A stretch of DNA of 64,000 nucleotides from the NCBI GenBank assembly GCA_041494805.1, contig JBGQBN010000006.1, positions 1 to 64,000 on the forward strand, read 5' to 3'. Origin of the DNA: JBGQBN01 sp041494805 (GTDB taxonomy: Bacteria > Acidobacteriota > Terriglobia > Terriglobales > Acidobacteriaceae). Positions within the stretch are counted from its first letter, which is position 1, and each line of letters starts with the position of its first letter. Below are positions 9,754-18,171 of the stretch, one piece after another. The position numbers and the translations under genes are program-made. The notes under the pieces were generated by a model, which saw only the letters and a program-made list of their open reading frames with translations, was not told where the DNA came from and did not search any database.

Positions 9754-12336
9754 TTAGGCCACAGCGGCGGTGCTCATGGTGGCAGGCAGGGCCACGACCT
9801 TGCCCGCGCCCTGGGCGATTGCCATGTCCAAAGCTAGTTCGGCGCGGTTGATGATTTCGGTGACAATATCCACGGCGTCGTACTCCGGCCGTATTACCGC
9901 CTCAGCCAGGCCCGCGCTGAAGGGGAGTGGGTCTTCTTTTCCGGGAAAGCGCACTTCACCGAGTAACTTGCGCAGCTTCTGCACCGCCAGGAGTCCTTCC
10001 GGCTCGGCGGTTTCTCCTAGCACGATGGCGATGGTGGTTGTCTCGTAGCGGAAGGCGAGATCGTTCTGGCGTATGTTGGCGGCAAAGAGCTGGCCAATCT
10101 GCTCCATGGTGGCGGTCACCCCCGCTTCTCCGAACTCCTTTACCGTGGCCGCCTTCTTGCCGAATTGCATCAGCAAAACGCTGATAGGAGTGCTTTGCTG
10201 AATGGCGCGGCGCGTCTCCGCCATCAAAAGGTCGAGATAAGAAGCTCGCTTCATCAAACCCGAACGCTCGTCGGTGACGGAAAGATTCTTCACCAGGCGG
10301 CGCAAGCTGGCATTGTTCAGGGCGATGACAATCTGATCACTGATGGTTTTGAGCACCACGAGATCGCTGGGATGCCAGCCGCGTGGCGTGTTCTGAATCA
10401 ACAGCAAGAGACCCACCTGGTCCTGCCCGTCGCTAAGCGGCAGCGCCAGCAGCGAGGTAACGGCGAGTGCGGCCATGGCCTCCCGAACCGGCTGCAGCTC
10501 GGGTGAGGCTGGGGCGTCGGTGATGGCCAGGGTACCGTGTCCGATGGCCAACTCCTGCACGGCGGTCACTACCTTTGCCACTAGACTTGCCTCTCCCGCC
10601 TTGACGCCATCGCCGCAAAACTCCTTTACGCTGGTCGGGACCAGCCCGGGCTTGCACATGGCGGCGATGCAGCGACTCACTTTCCACTGGGACCCTATCT
10701 CGTTGACGGTGGTGGACAACACCGCATCCGCATTGCTTTGCCGGTACAGCTTGCGGGTAATTTCCGCCACGCGCGTAAAGTTGCTTACGTCGGCGGCTGC
10801 CGGCTGGCCTGCCGGGGCAGGTGAAGCCGGGGCGGACTGTGACGAACTCGCCGCGGGCGCAGGTGGCGGTGCCGGCACAGATCCTGAATAACGTGGATTC
10901 ATCCCAGCCGCCATGTACAACTGTTGCAGGTCCTGATTGCGTTCTTCTTCGTGAGGAAAGAGCTCCTGAATGCGTTGCAGACGCTCGATCGCCTTGGAGC
11001 GCATGCCGTACTGCACCAGGATTTCCGCTTGCAGCATGAGGTCCTGCAGGGCAGCAGCGCCCAACGTGGGCTCTTCGCTGCGGTTGCTCGGCCCGGCTGT
11101 TTCTTTGTTCAGATTGGAAAACCGCGAAGCGATTGCCTTGAAGCGGCTGTCGTCGATCTTGCCGCGCAACGTTTCCATGCGCTTCTGGTGACCGGGTTCG
11201 TACGCATCCACCTCCGCTGCACGGTCCAGACACTCTGCTGCCTTCTCGTAGTTGCCCATCCCGAAATGCAGATCGAAAAGTTTGAGCAGGGTTTGACAGT
11301 AGTCGCCTTCGCGATTGGAGGAGTTGAACAGCTCGCTCATGAACTCCAGCACTTCCGGCGAGGGGCGGTGGGTAGCGACGACGTCCTGCATCATCGCCAT
11401 GAAGGTGCGGCGTTCCCCCTTGCGGCGCTGGAACTGCTCCAGCTTGCGCGCCAGAGCCACGGCCTCGGCATCCTGCTGCGCGTCTACCAGGAGTCCGATG
11501 AGATTCGCGACATCATGAACGCGGGATGGATTTTGCTCGAACAGTTGCCAAACCAGCGGCTCGGCTTCGCTCAAGCGACTGGCGGCCACCAAGGCTTTGG
11601 CATAGGTTTCGGGCAACTCGGGCGCTGCTTCAAGCGCGTTGATGTGGGATTCGAGAACGAAGATGGCGGCTCCCGCCTGGCCTTGGCGCAGCAAGCTTTT
11701 GCCATAGGCCAAGGCGATCTGGGGATCGGTGGCATCTTCCGCATAGGCGCGTTCGAACCACTGCGCGGCGTTTGCTCCGGAGCTTTCCGTCAGCACCGCC
11801 AGCTTCAAGAACGCAGCTGCGGCGCCCTTGCTGTCGCCGACTTCCGACGAAAGTTCGCCCAGTCGCAGCAGGTTTCGCTCGCTGGGTTCGAGCGCCACTA
11901 CCCGGCCCAGTACCGAAAGCGAATCCGGCTTCCGGCGCTGCTTGCTTAACTCTTCGAGGGCGTTCTCGTAGGTCTCGATGGCCAGCTTACGGTTGCTGTT
12001 TTCCAGGAGCTGCCCAAACCGCACCTTCTGCTCCCAGGTCGGGTTCACAAAACGGGCGAGTTTCTTGTAGGTCAGACTGGCGCGGGTGGCATCGTCGGCC
12101 TCAACCTGCCGCTCGAACAGCACTCCCAGCAGTTTTACCGCGTCGGGAGTCCTTTGCAAAGAAAGGCAAAGATCGGCGGCCATTTGCCGCACCGTGTCAT
12201 TTTCGGGATCATCGGCGAGAACCTGGAGATAGTCCTGCAGGGCGTCGGCGGTCTTGCCTTTTTGGAGAAGCTTTTCGGCACGCTCCACGCGTCTGGCGAT
12301 TTCGGCTCGGTCCACTCGCTTGGTCGTGTCTGCCAT
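9754..12336 (-). CDS. TPR-GAF protein with a degenerate GGDEF domain
   Basis: 860 residues from the ATG at 12336 (MADTTKRVDRAEIA). About residues 10-470 are a long run of TPR-like helices (ADALQDYLQVLADDPEND, KAAECLDRAAEVDAYEPG). After an Ala/Pro-rich linker (about 500-520) comes a GAF-type domain (about 535-690) with LLALPLSDGQDQVGLLLL and SDQIVIALNNASLRRL. The last 160 residues match GGDEF domains in layout (LSVTDERSGLMKRASYLD, RQNDLAFRYETTTIAIVLGE), but the GGDEF active loop is replaced by YETTT. Diguanylate cyclase activity is therefore unlikely, and a sensory or scaffolding role is more likely. Divergent from the permease operon. Confidence 0.75.
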   Translation of the reverse strand: MADTTKRVDRAEIARRVERAEKLLQKGKTADALQDYLQVLADDPENDTVRQMAADLCLSLQRTPDAVKLLGVLFERQVEADDATRASLTYKKLARFVNPTWEQKVRFGQLLENSNRKLAIETYENALEELSKQRRKPDSLSVLGRVVALEPSERNLLRLGELSSEVGDSKGAAAAFLKLAVLTESSGANAAQWFERAYAEDATDPQIALAYGKSLLRQGQAGAAIFVLESHINALEAAPELPETYAKALVAASRLSEAEPLVWQLFEQNPSRVHDVANLIGLLVDAQQDAEAVALARKLEQFQRRKGERRTFMAMMQDVVATHRPSPEVLEFMSELFNSSNREGDYCQTLLKLFDLHFGMGNYEKAAECLDRAAEVDAYEPGHQKRMETLRGKIDDSRFKAIASRFSNLNKETAGPSNRSEEPTLGAAALQDLMLQAEILVQYGMRSKAIERLQRIQELFPHEEERNQDLQQLYMAAGMNPRYSGSVPAPPPAPAASSSQSAPASPAPAGQPAAADVSNFTRVAEITRKLYRQSNADAVLSTTVNEIGSQWKVSRCIAAMCKPGLVPTSVKEFCGDGVKAGEASLVAKVVTAVQELAIGHGTLAITDAPASPELQPVREAMAALAVTSLLALPLSDGQDQVGLLLLIQNTPRGWHPSDLVVLKTISDQIVIALNNASLRRLVKNLSVTDERSGLMKRASYLDLLMAETRRAIQQSTPISVLLMQFGKKAATVKEFGEAGVTATMEQIGQLFAANIRQNDLAFRYETTTIAIVLGETAEPEGLLAVQKLRKLLGEVRFPGKEDPLPFSAGLAEAVIRPEYDAVDIVTEIINRAELALDMAIAQGAGKVVALPATMSTAAVA

Positions 12337-12448
12337 GAGAACAGGTAATTGTGCGGAGTAACCCACTCGAATTTTAGGGGTAGCGTTTCCGGGCGGCAAT
12401 GAAGTAACGGCAGGCCGTGATTACGAAGGTCACGCTCCGAATAAACCT

Positions 12449-12476
12449 TTGAGTCCAAAAGAGATTCTGGTATAGG
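12449..12476 (+). promoter_or_regulatory. Promoter of the permease-kynureninase operon
   Basis: TTGAGT (12449-12454), a 16-nt spacer, and TATAGG (12471-12476) preceded by TGG. The -10 ends only 7 nt before the ATG at 12484, which predicts a leaderless message. Confidence 0.55.
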
Positions 12477-12483
12477 TGCGGGA

Positions 12484-13845
12484 ATGCCCGCGGGAAACCA
12501 AGCTAACCAGGAACAAGGACTTCGGCACCAACTCGGCGCCGGCCAGATGGCCATGGTAGCGGTGGGTGGTTCCATCGGCACTGGGCTGCTGCTAGGCTCG
12601 GCTGCAGCTCTGGAAATCGCTGGCCCAGGAGTCATCCTGAGCTTTGTCCTGGCGGCGTTCATCAACTGGACGGTGACCATGGCATTGGGCGAACTGTCCA
12701 GCGTGCATCCAGCTGCGGGATCATTTGGGGTCTACGGTGACCTCTACCTGAACCAATGGGCAGGATTCATTGCGCGGGTTGGATATTGGGCGGCCATCTC
12801 CATCTCGATCGGCGCGGAAATGGTGGCTTCCGCGACTTACATGGCCTATTGGTTTCCTTCCGTACCGGCGTTGCTCTGGGTGTCCATTTTTTCCGCCGTG
12901 TTCTTGCTGGTCAACCTGCGCAGTGTGGGCGACTACGGGCGCTTCGAATACTGGTTCGCCATGATCAAACTGGTGACCATAGCCGCATTTATCGTCATCG
13001 GAGCAGGCCTGCTGCTGAGCGGCCATGTGACGCCACAATACACGGCACAAGGCGGATTCCTCCCCAAGGGGACGCTGGCGCCATTGTTGGCCATGTCGTT
13101 CGCCCTATATACCTTCGGGGGCGTGGAATTCGTGGCCATCACCACGGGTGAGTCCCGCTCGGCGAAGGAGATCCCTCGCGCCATCCTTTGGACTTTCGCC
13201 GTGCTCACTCTTGTGTACCTGGGCGCAATCGTCGTGCTCGTAGGCGTGATGCCATGGAACCGGGCGGGAGTTACTGAGAGTCCCTTTGTCAGCGTGTTCC
13301 GTCATGCGAAGATCCCCGCCGCTCCGCTGGTGATGAATTTCGTGGTGCTCACAGCCGCGCTCTCAGGCGCCAATGCCGCTCTGTATGCCGCTTCCCGCAT
13401 GCTGTTTTCCCTGGCCCGGACGGGCTGGGCTCCGGCGCGGCTGGGCCGGTTGAATTCCTCCGGATCACCCCGGGCAGCGCTGCTGGCATCGTCGTTCGGC
13501 ATCGTGATCGCATTGGTTTTAGAAAAATGGGTTCCCGGTAATGCGTTCGTTTACATCCTGGGAGCAGCATTGTTCGGCCTGATGCTTGCCTGGCTGGTCT
13601 CGCTGGCCGCGCACGTGGTCTTCCGGCGACGGCTCACGGCCCAGCAGGTAGCCGCCCTTCCCCTGCGCTCGCCGGGCGGAGCTCCGCTTTCTGCGCTGGG
13701 TTTCGTCATGGTATGTCTTGCACTGGTGGAGACATGGTCGTCCTCCCACCTGGCCATGTTCAGCGGCGCCACCTATCTGTTGGTCCTGACTTTGGCCTAT
13801 TTCCTGCTGAAGAAGACGGCGCAGAAACGTACAATGTCCCAATGA
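12484..13845 (+). CDS. Amino acid permease (APC superfamily, AAT-type)
   Basis: 453 residues and about 12 hydrophobic segments. It begins with the AAT-family signature AMVAVGGSIGTGLLLGSAAAL, followed by GPGVILSFVLAAFI and GELSSVHPAAGSFGVYG. The segment SFALYTFGGVEFVAITTGES matches the sixth helix region of this family. It probably imports an amino acid by proton symport. Its stop overlaps the start of a kynureninase-like gene (ATGA), so an aromatic amino acid or kynurenine substrate is a reasonable inference, but not proven. Confidence 0.88.
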   Translation: MPAGNQANQEQGLRHQLGAGQMAMVAVGGSIGTGLLLGSAAALEIAGPGVILSFVLAAFINWTVTMALGELSSVHPAAGSFGVYGDLYLNQWAGFIARVGYWAAISISIGAEMVASATYMAYWFPSVPALLWVSIFSAVFLLVNLRSVGDYGRFEYWFAMIKLVTIAAFIVIGAGLLLSGHVTPQYTAQGGFLPKGTLAPLLAMSFALYTFGGVEFVAITTGESRSAKEIPRAILWTFAVLTLVYLGAIVVLVGVMPWNRAGVTESPFVSVFRHAKIPAAPLVMNFVVLTAALSGANAALYAASRMLFSLARTGWAPARLGRLNSSGSPRAALLASSFGIVIALVLEKWVPGNAFVYILGAALFGLMLAWLVSLAAHVVFRRRLTAQQVAALPLRSPGGAPLSALGFVMVCLALVETWSSSHLAMFSGATYLLVLTLAYFLLKKTAQKRTMSQ

Positions 13846-15008
13846 CTGACGAATTTCTCCGCTATCGTTCCCAGTTCCCCATCCTGGAGCGCACGACGTA
13901 CCTGATCAGCAATTCGCTGGGCGCCATGCCCCGCGGCGTGTACGACGCGATGAAAGGATACGCCGATACCTGGGCCACCCGCGGCGTTCGTGCCTGGGAA
14001 GAACGATGGTGGATGCTGGCCGCCGAAGTCGGCGACGAAATCGGCATGCTGATGAATGCACCCAAGGCCGCGGTCTCCACGCATCAGAATGTGACTACCT
14101 GCCAGGCGGTGGTTGCTTCCTGCTTCGATTTTTCCGGCAAGCGCAACAAGGTGGTTTACAGCGATATGAATTTTCCCTCAGTCATGTATTTCTGGGAGGC
14201 GCAGCGGGCCATTGGAGCACGCGTCCACATGGTGAAGACCGACGACGGGGTCACGGTACTGACTGAGCGGCTGCTGGATGCGATTGACGAAGAAACGCTG
14301 CTAGTGCCGGTTTCGCACGTGATTTTTCGCAGCGCTTATATCCAGGATGCCAAGGCCATTGTCGAGAAGGCGCACAAAGTGGGCGCGCACGTCGTGCTCG
14401 ATACGTTTCAGTCGCTGGGCACGGTTCCGGTGGACGTCCAGGCTTTGAACGTGGACTTTGCCTGCGGCGGGGTTTTGAAGTGGCTGTGCGGCGGGCCGGG
14501 CGTGGGGTATCTGTATGTCCGTCCAGATTTGGGGAGCAAGTTGCAGCCGAGATTCACGGGATGGTTCGCGCACCAGGATTCCATGGCTTTCGAGATTGGA
14601 CCGATTCGCTACACCGATCCGCCGTTTCGTTTCATGAACGGTACTTCTCACATACCCTCGCTGGAGGCCGCCAGGCCGGGATTGAAGATCATCACCGAAG
14701 TTGGCATCGGGCGAATCCGCGAGAAATCAAAACACCAGACAGCCCGCCTGATTGAATTGGCCGATAGACATGGCTGGCGGATAAACACGCCGCGTGATCC
14801 GGAAGAGCGCGGTGGCACGGTTTCCATTGATATGCCGGACGCGCAAGAGGTCTGCCGGGAGTTGCTGAAACGGGAGATTCTGGTGGACTACCGCCCCAAG
14901 GCAGGCGTGCGCATGTCGCCGCATTTCTACAACACCGACGCAGAGCTGGAGACGGGAATCGCTGCGGTTGAGGAGATTCTGAAAGACCGGGCGGTAGCGT
15001 TGCGATAG
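13842..15008 (+). CDS. Kynureninase-like PLP enzyme (aminotransferase class V fold)
   Basis: 388 residues from the ATG overlapping the permease stop by 4 nt (translational coupling). Fold-type I PLP features are DTFQSLGTVPVDV, with Asp187 pairing the PLP nitrogen, and GGVLKWLCGGPGVGYLYV, with Lys213 as the Schiff base. The GGPG motif, the later GWFAHQDSMAFE and the FMNGTSHIPSLEAA segment resemble kynureninase (GWxxH, GTPP-like). Kynureninase cleaves L-kynurenine to anthranilate and alanine. Cysteine-desulfurase-like or isopenicillin-epimerase-like relatives share the fold, so the exact substrate is less certain than the family. Confidence 0.75.
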   Translation: MTDEFLRYRSQFPILERTTYLISNSLGAMPRGVYDAMKGYADTWATRGVRAWEERWWMLAAEVGDEIGMLMNAPKAAVSTHQNVTTCQAVVASCFDFSGKRNKVVYSDMNFPSVMYFWEAQRAIGARVHMVKTDDGVTVLTERLLDAIDEETLLVPVSHVIFRSAYIQDAKAIVEKAHKVGAHVVLDTFQSLGTVPVDVQALNVDFACGGVLKWLCGGPGVGYLYVRPDLGSKLQPRFTGWFAHQDSMAFEIGPIRYTDPPFRFMNGTSHIPSLEAARPGLKIITEVGIGRIREKSKHQTARLIELADRHGWRINTPRDPEERGGTVSIDMPDAQEVCRELLKREILVDYRPKAGVRMSPHFYNTDAELETGIAAVEEILKDRAVALR

Positions 15009-15018
15009 CCTTTCAGCG

Positions 15019-15082
15019 GTAGAGACGTAGCTCGCTAGGTCTCTTGCGGGCCGAAAGAAGACGTTGCAAGCAACGTCTCTAC
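15019..15082. repeat. GTAGAGACG palindromic repeat, copy 2
   Basis: Begins GTAGAGACGTAGCTCGCTAG and ends ACGTTGCAAGCAACGTCTC, followed by TAC. Its internal palindrome ACGTTGCAAGCAACGT (15061-15076) is close to that of copy 4. It lies after the kynureninase-like gene in a 210-nt gap that otherwise holds no gene. Confidence 0.85.
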
Positions 15083-15218
15083 AGTGTATGTGCTTAGCTT
15101 TACAGTTACCGACGTAAGCGTAAACCTACTTTTTCTGCTGCTACCACACTTCCATCTCCGCTACGCTCGGGCCGACACCATCCGCCGTCACTGAGGCTGG
15201 GGTGTCGGGACTGAGAAC

Positions 15219-16307
15219 TTGACCTTTCTAGCATTCATCCTCTCCTCCAGCCACGAAGATGGCTGGATCTGGGCCCTGGTGGGCGCCGGCGCCGGCGTGT
15301 ATCTGTTCTATCGCGGCTTCCGCATTCTGCAGCGCAAGCGGCTGATCATGAATACGCCGTCTTCGAAGATTCGCAGCGCGTCCATGGGCCTGGTTGAGGT
15401 GAACGGACTCGCCGCTGGCCCCTACACTTTGATGGCGCCGGTCACCGGCGTGCCCTGCTACTACTTCCGCACGGTGGCCTGGCAGCTGAAGCAGTCGGGC
15501 AAAAACAGAGAATGGGAGAAAGTCGCCGAAGAGAGCCTGCATGTTCCCTTCTACCTCGACGACAACACTGGCCGGATGCTGGTAAACCCGCAGGGCGCTG
15601 AATTGGATGTCCACCGCGACTTTCACGAAGAGTTCAGTGGCTCGTTTTTCTCCAGCAGTCTCGATATACCGGCAAATGCATCCAGCTTCCTGATGCGGCA
15701 TGGCGTTTCCACCGACCAGAAAGTAAAAATCGACGAGTACTGCATCAAGCCCAAGAACTCGCTGTTCATACTAGGGACGCTGGCCGAGAACCCGGGACTC
15801 AGTGTCAGCCCAACACCGGTGCGGACCATCCCCAGCAATGTCCACAAAGTGAGCTTTCAAATGCCGGGCTGGAATACCAGCATCGTGTCCTTCACCGCGT
15901 TCCGCGGTGACATGTCTGCGGAAGAAGCCATCCAACCTTCGAGTTCCACCCGGACGTCCGTCCCGCTGGACCCGGCGCAGCAAAGCAAGATTACGGCCGC
16001 CATGATGAAAGCTGGGATCATGAATCCCGCCGCGTGGGCCGCTGCTGGCGTGCAATATCCGGGGGCAACGGTCAACGCATCGGCCGGCGGGAGCGCCGCG
16101 GCCACGGCGCCGGCAGAAGAGTTCGACCTGCAAGCCAAGACCGTGCTGATGAAAGGCGAGCACAACCCGGCATTCTTCATTTCATGGCAGAGTCAGCGGG
16201 ATGTGGTCAGATCATTGGGCTGGAAATCTGCACTCATGATCTGGGGAGGGCCCGCGCTCACCCTGGCCTGTGTTTACATTCTGGCAACGGAGTTCGGCTG
16301 GCTCTAG
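15219..16307 (+). CDS. Membrane protein with a GIDE (MUL1-like) domain
   Basis: 362 residues with a TTG start. A transmembrane segment near residues 16-36 precedes NTPSSKIRSASMGLVEVNG, the recognisable start of the GIDE/BAM-type domain also found in the mitochondrial E3 ligase MUL1. PVTGVPCYYFRTVAWQ and PFYLDDNTGRMLVNPQGAEL follow, as in that family. There is no RING finger, so ligase activity is not implied. A second transmembrane segment closes the protein (ALMIWGGPALTLACVYIL). The neighbouring LemA gene is a recurrent partner of bacterial GIDE genes. The role is probably in the envelope, but unknown. Confidence 0.8.
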   Translation: MTFLAFILSSSHEDGWIWALVGAGAGVYLFYRGFRILQRKRLIMNTPSSKIRSASMGLVEVNGLAAGPYTLMAPVTGVPCYYFRTVAWQLKQSGKNREWEKVAEESLHVPFYLDDNTGRMLVNPQGAELDVHRDFHEEFSGSFFSSSLDIPANASSFLMRHGVSTDQKVKIDEYCIKPKNSLFILGTLAENPGLSVSPTPVRTIPSNVHKVSFQMPGWNTSIVSFTAFRGDMSAEEAIQPSSSTRTSVPLDPAQQSKITAAMMKAGIMNPAAWAAAGVQYPGATVNASAGGSAAATAPAEEFDLQAKTVLMKGEHNPAFFISWQSQRDVVRSLGWKSALMIWGGPALTLACVYILATEFGWL

Positions 16308-16377
16308 GTGTAATGAGTGAAGTGGCGCGGGATCTTGCCCGCGATGAATGGCAGAGAAGATTCGAGGAGAAACTGAC

Positions 16378-16947
16378 GTGAATACCATCGTTCTGCTGGC
16401 TATGATGTTTGCCCTATTCGGCGTGACTGCCTACGTGGTCATGATCTACAACGGCGTGATCGAGCTGAAAAACGATATCGACAAAGCCTGGGCCAACATC
16501 GACATCATGCTCAAGCAGCGCCACGACGAACTGCCCAAGCTGCTCGACGTTTGCAAGGGCTACATGGACTACGAGCGCGACACGCTGCAGAAGATCACTC
16601 AGGCCCGCAGCATGTATCAGCAGGCCACCACCGTGAACCAGAAGGCCCAGGCAGACCAGAGTATGACTTCGGCTCTGCACGGGTTCTTTGCTGTCGCCGA
16701 GAATTATCCTGAACTGAAAGCCAACAACAATTTCATGCAATTGCAGAAGCGAATCACGGAACTGGAAAACCAGATCGCCGACCGGCGCGAGTTCTATAAC
16801 GACTCGGTAAACACCTTCAATATCCGCATCCAGCAGATGCCCGACACCTTCGTGGCCAGCTTCATGAAGCTGATACCACGTTCGATGTTCAAGGTGGAGG
16901 AAGCCGATAAGGCGGACGTGCCCATGACCTTCGGCGCGGCGCGTTAG
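16378..16947 (+). CDS. lemA: LemA family protein
   Basis: 189 residues from the GTG at 16378, which has GAGGAGA about 8 nt upstream. An in-frame ATG at 16348 lies in repetitive sequence and is less likely. There is one N-terminal transmembrane helix (MNTIVLLAMMFALFGVTAYVV), then the LemA signature YNGVIELKNDIDKAWANIDIMLKQRHDELPKL (split: YNGVIELKNDIDKAW and NIDIMLKQRHDELPKL), and a helical bundle including FFAVAENYPELKANNNFMQLQ. Function is not established in any bacterium. It is paired with the GIDE-domain gene upstream. Confidence 0.93.
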   Translation: MNTIVLLAMMFALFGVTAYVVMIYNGVIELKNDIDKAWANIDIMLKQRHDELPKLLDVCKGYMDYERDTLQKITQARSMYQQATTVNQKAQADQSMTSALHGFFAVAENYPELKANNNFMQLQKRITELENQIADRREFYNDSVNTFNIRIQQMPDTFVASFMKLIPRSMFKVEEADKADVPMTFGAAR

Positions 16948-17043
16948 TCTCGAGCCGCCACGAAGTCACGGAGACCTCCCCTGTCACCAACCTTCTCACC
17001 TGCCCCGCCCCGCAGGGAGAAACCAATCCATTACAATGACACC

Positions 17044-17814
17044 GTGAACGACGCCGTCCGCATCGGAATCCTGGGCGACTTCAATCCCGAGTTTCGTTCC
17101 CATCACGCCACCAACGAATCGCTGCAGCACTGCGCGGCCAAGCTCACTCTGAAGCTGGAGTCGCAATGGATCCCCACTCCTTCTCTGCTGGAACCCGGCG
17201 CCGAAAAGGTTTTGGAGAGCTTCGACGGCCTCTGGGCCTCGCCGGGGAGCCCCTACAAGAGCGCGGAGGGCATGCTCCAGGGCATTCAGTTTGCGCGGGA
17301 GCGTGACTGGCCCTTTCTCGCCACTTGCGGAGGTTTTCAGTACACATTCATCGAATGCGCCCGCAACGTGGTTGGCATCAAAGATGCCGATTCCGCCGAA
17401 AACAATTCCGGATCGAAGAACATTATCATTTACCCCGTGGCCTGCGCCGTACCCGGCCGCAAGAAAGGTGCTCCCAAACTTTCGGGGCCGGTGCCAGAGA
17501 TTCGCCTGCGGCCAGGATCGTATTTGCAGTCTTTCTATACACAAGACACGGTGGTAGAAGAGTTCTTTTGCAACTTCGAGGTCAATCCGGAGTTCGAATG
17601 GACCGCCATGGAAGCCGGATTCCCCATCGTGGCTCGCGGCCCGCAAGGTGAGATTCGGGCCATCGAGTCACCCACCCACCGCTTCTATGTCGCGACCTTG
17701 TTCCAGCCACAGCTTTCGTCCAAGCCCGGTAAACCTCATCCGCTGGTGATGGCGTTCGTGCAAGCCGCCGAGGACTGGGGCAAGAAAAAACTGGACGACA
17801 GCGTCCTGGAGTAG
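17044..17814 (+). CDS. Stand-alone CTP-synthase-like glutamine amidotransferase domain with altered triad
   Basis: 256 residues with a GTG start. It resembles the class I glutamine amidotransferase domain of CTP synthase (GILGDFNPEFRSHHATNESL, DGLWASPGSPYKSAEGMLQGI). The nucleophile region is intact (FLATCGGFQYTFIE, Cys95). The position where active enzymes have QFHPE reads LFQPQ (219-223), so the partner His and Glu are missing. It may be a non-hydrolysing relative of the 'CTP synthase C-terminal region-related' family. TACAAT at 17032-17037 ends 6 nt before the GTG and could be a -10 for a leaderless message. Confidence 0.75.
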   Translation: MNDAVRIGILGDFNPEFRSHHATNESLQHCAAKLTLKLESQWIPTPSLLEPGAEKVLESFDGLWASPGSPYKSAEGMLQGIQFARERDWPFLATCGGFQYTFIECARNVVGIKDADSAENNSGSKNIIIYPVACAVPGRKKGAPKLSGPVPEIRLRPGSYLQSFYTQDTVVEEFFCNFEVNPEFEWTAMEAGFPIVARGPQGEIRAIESPTHRFYVATLFQPQLSSKPGKPHPLVMAFVQAAEDWGKKKLDDSVLE

Positions 17815-17900
17815 GGCTCGCGCGGCAGCCTCTTACCACCTTGAACCCAGCCGATTTGCGGCTACGGTTAACCCACGTTTAGGATCCTTGCCACATTCAA

Positions 17901-18062
17901 ATGGACGATCAGGTCACACAGGCGATCCGTGAAAGCTACGACCGGCTGGCCGTGGAATACGCCCGCCGACTTTTCGACGAACTTCAGCACAAACCACTGG
18001 ATCGCAAGCTGCTCGGCCGCTTCGCCTGTACGCACTGCAATAGCATTCTGTTTAGAGCCTAA
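17901..18062 (+). pseudogene. Truncated class I SAM methyltransferase, N-terminal remnant
   Basis: The ATG at 17901 opens 53 codons starting MDDQVTQAIRESYDRLAVEY and continuing FDELQHKPLDRKLLGRFA. This is the usual N-terminal cap of small UbiE/MenG-like methyltransferases, where a GxGxG SAM loop should follow within about 20 residues. Instead the frame reads through unrelated codons and stops at TAA 18060-18062. No methyltransferase core is found in the next 80 nt before the M20 peptidase gene, so most of the gene has been deleted. Confidence 0.65.
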
Positions 18063-18171
18063 ATGCCCACGTAGGGATAGCCCCGCATGGCCGCCACGCA
18101 GCCCATTGGCGCAGCGGACATGATCTGTTAGCTTTGAACCCGCCATGATCCAATTCCCCAGGAGTCCCAGG

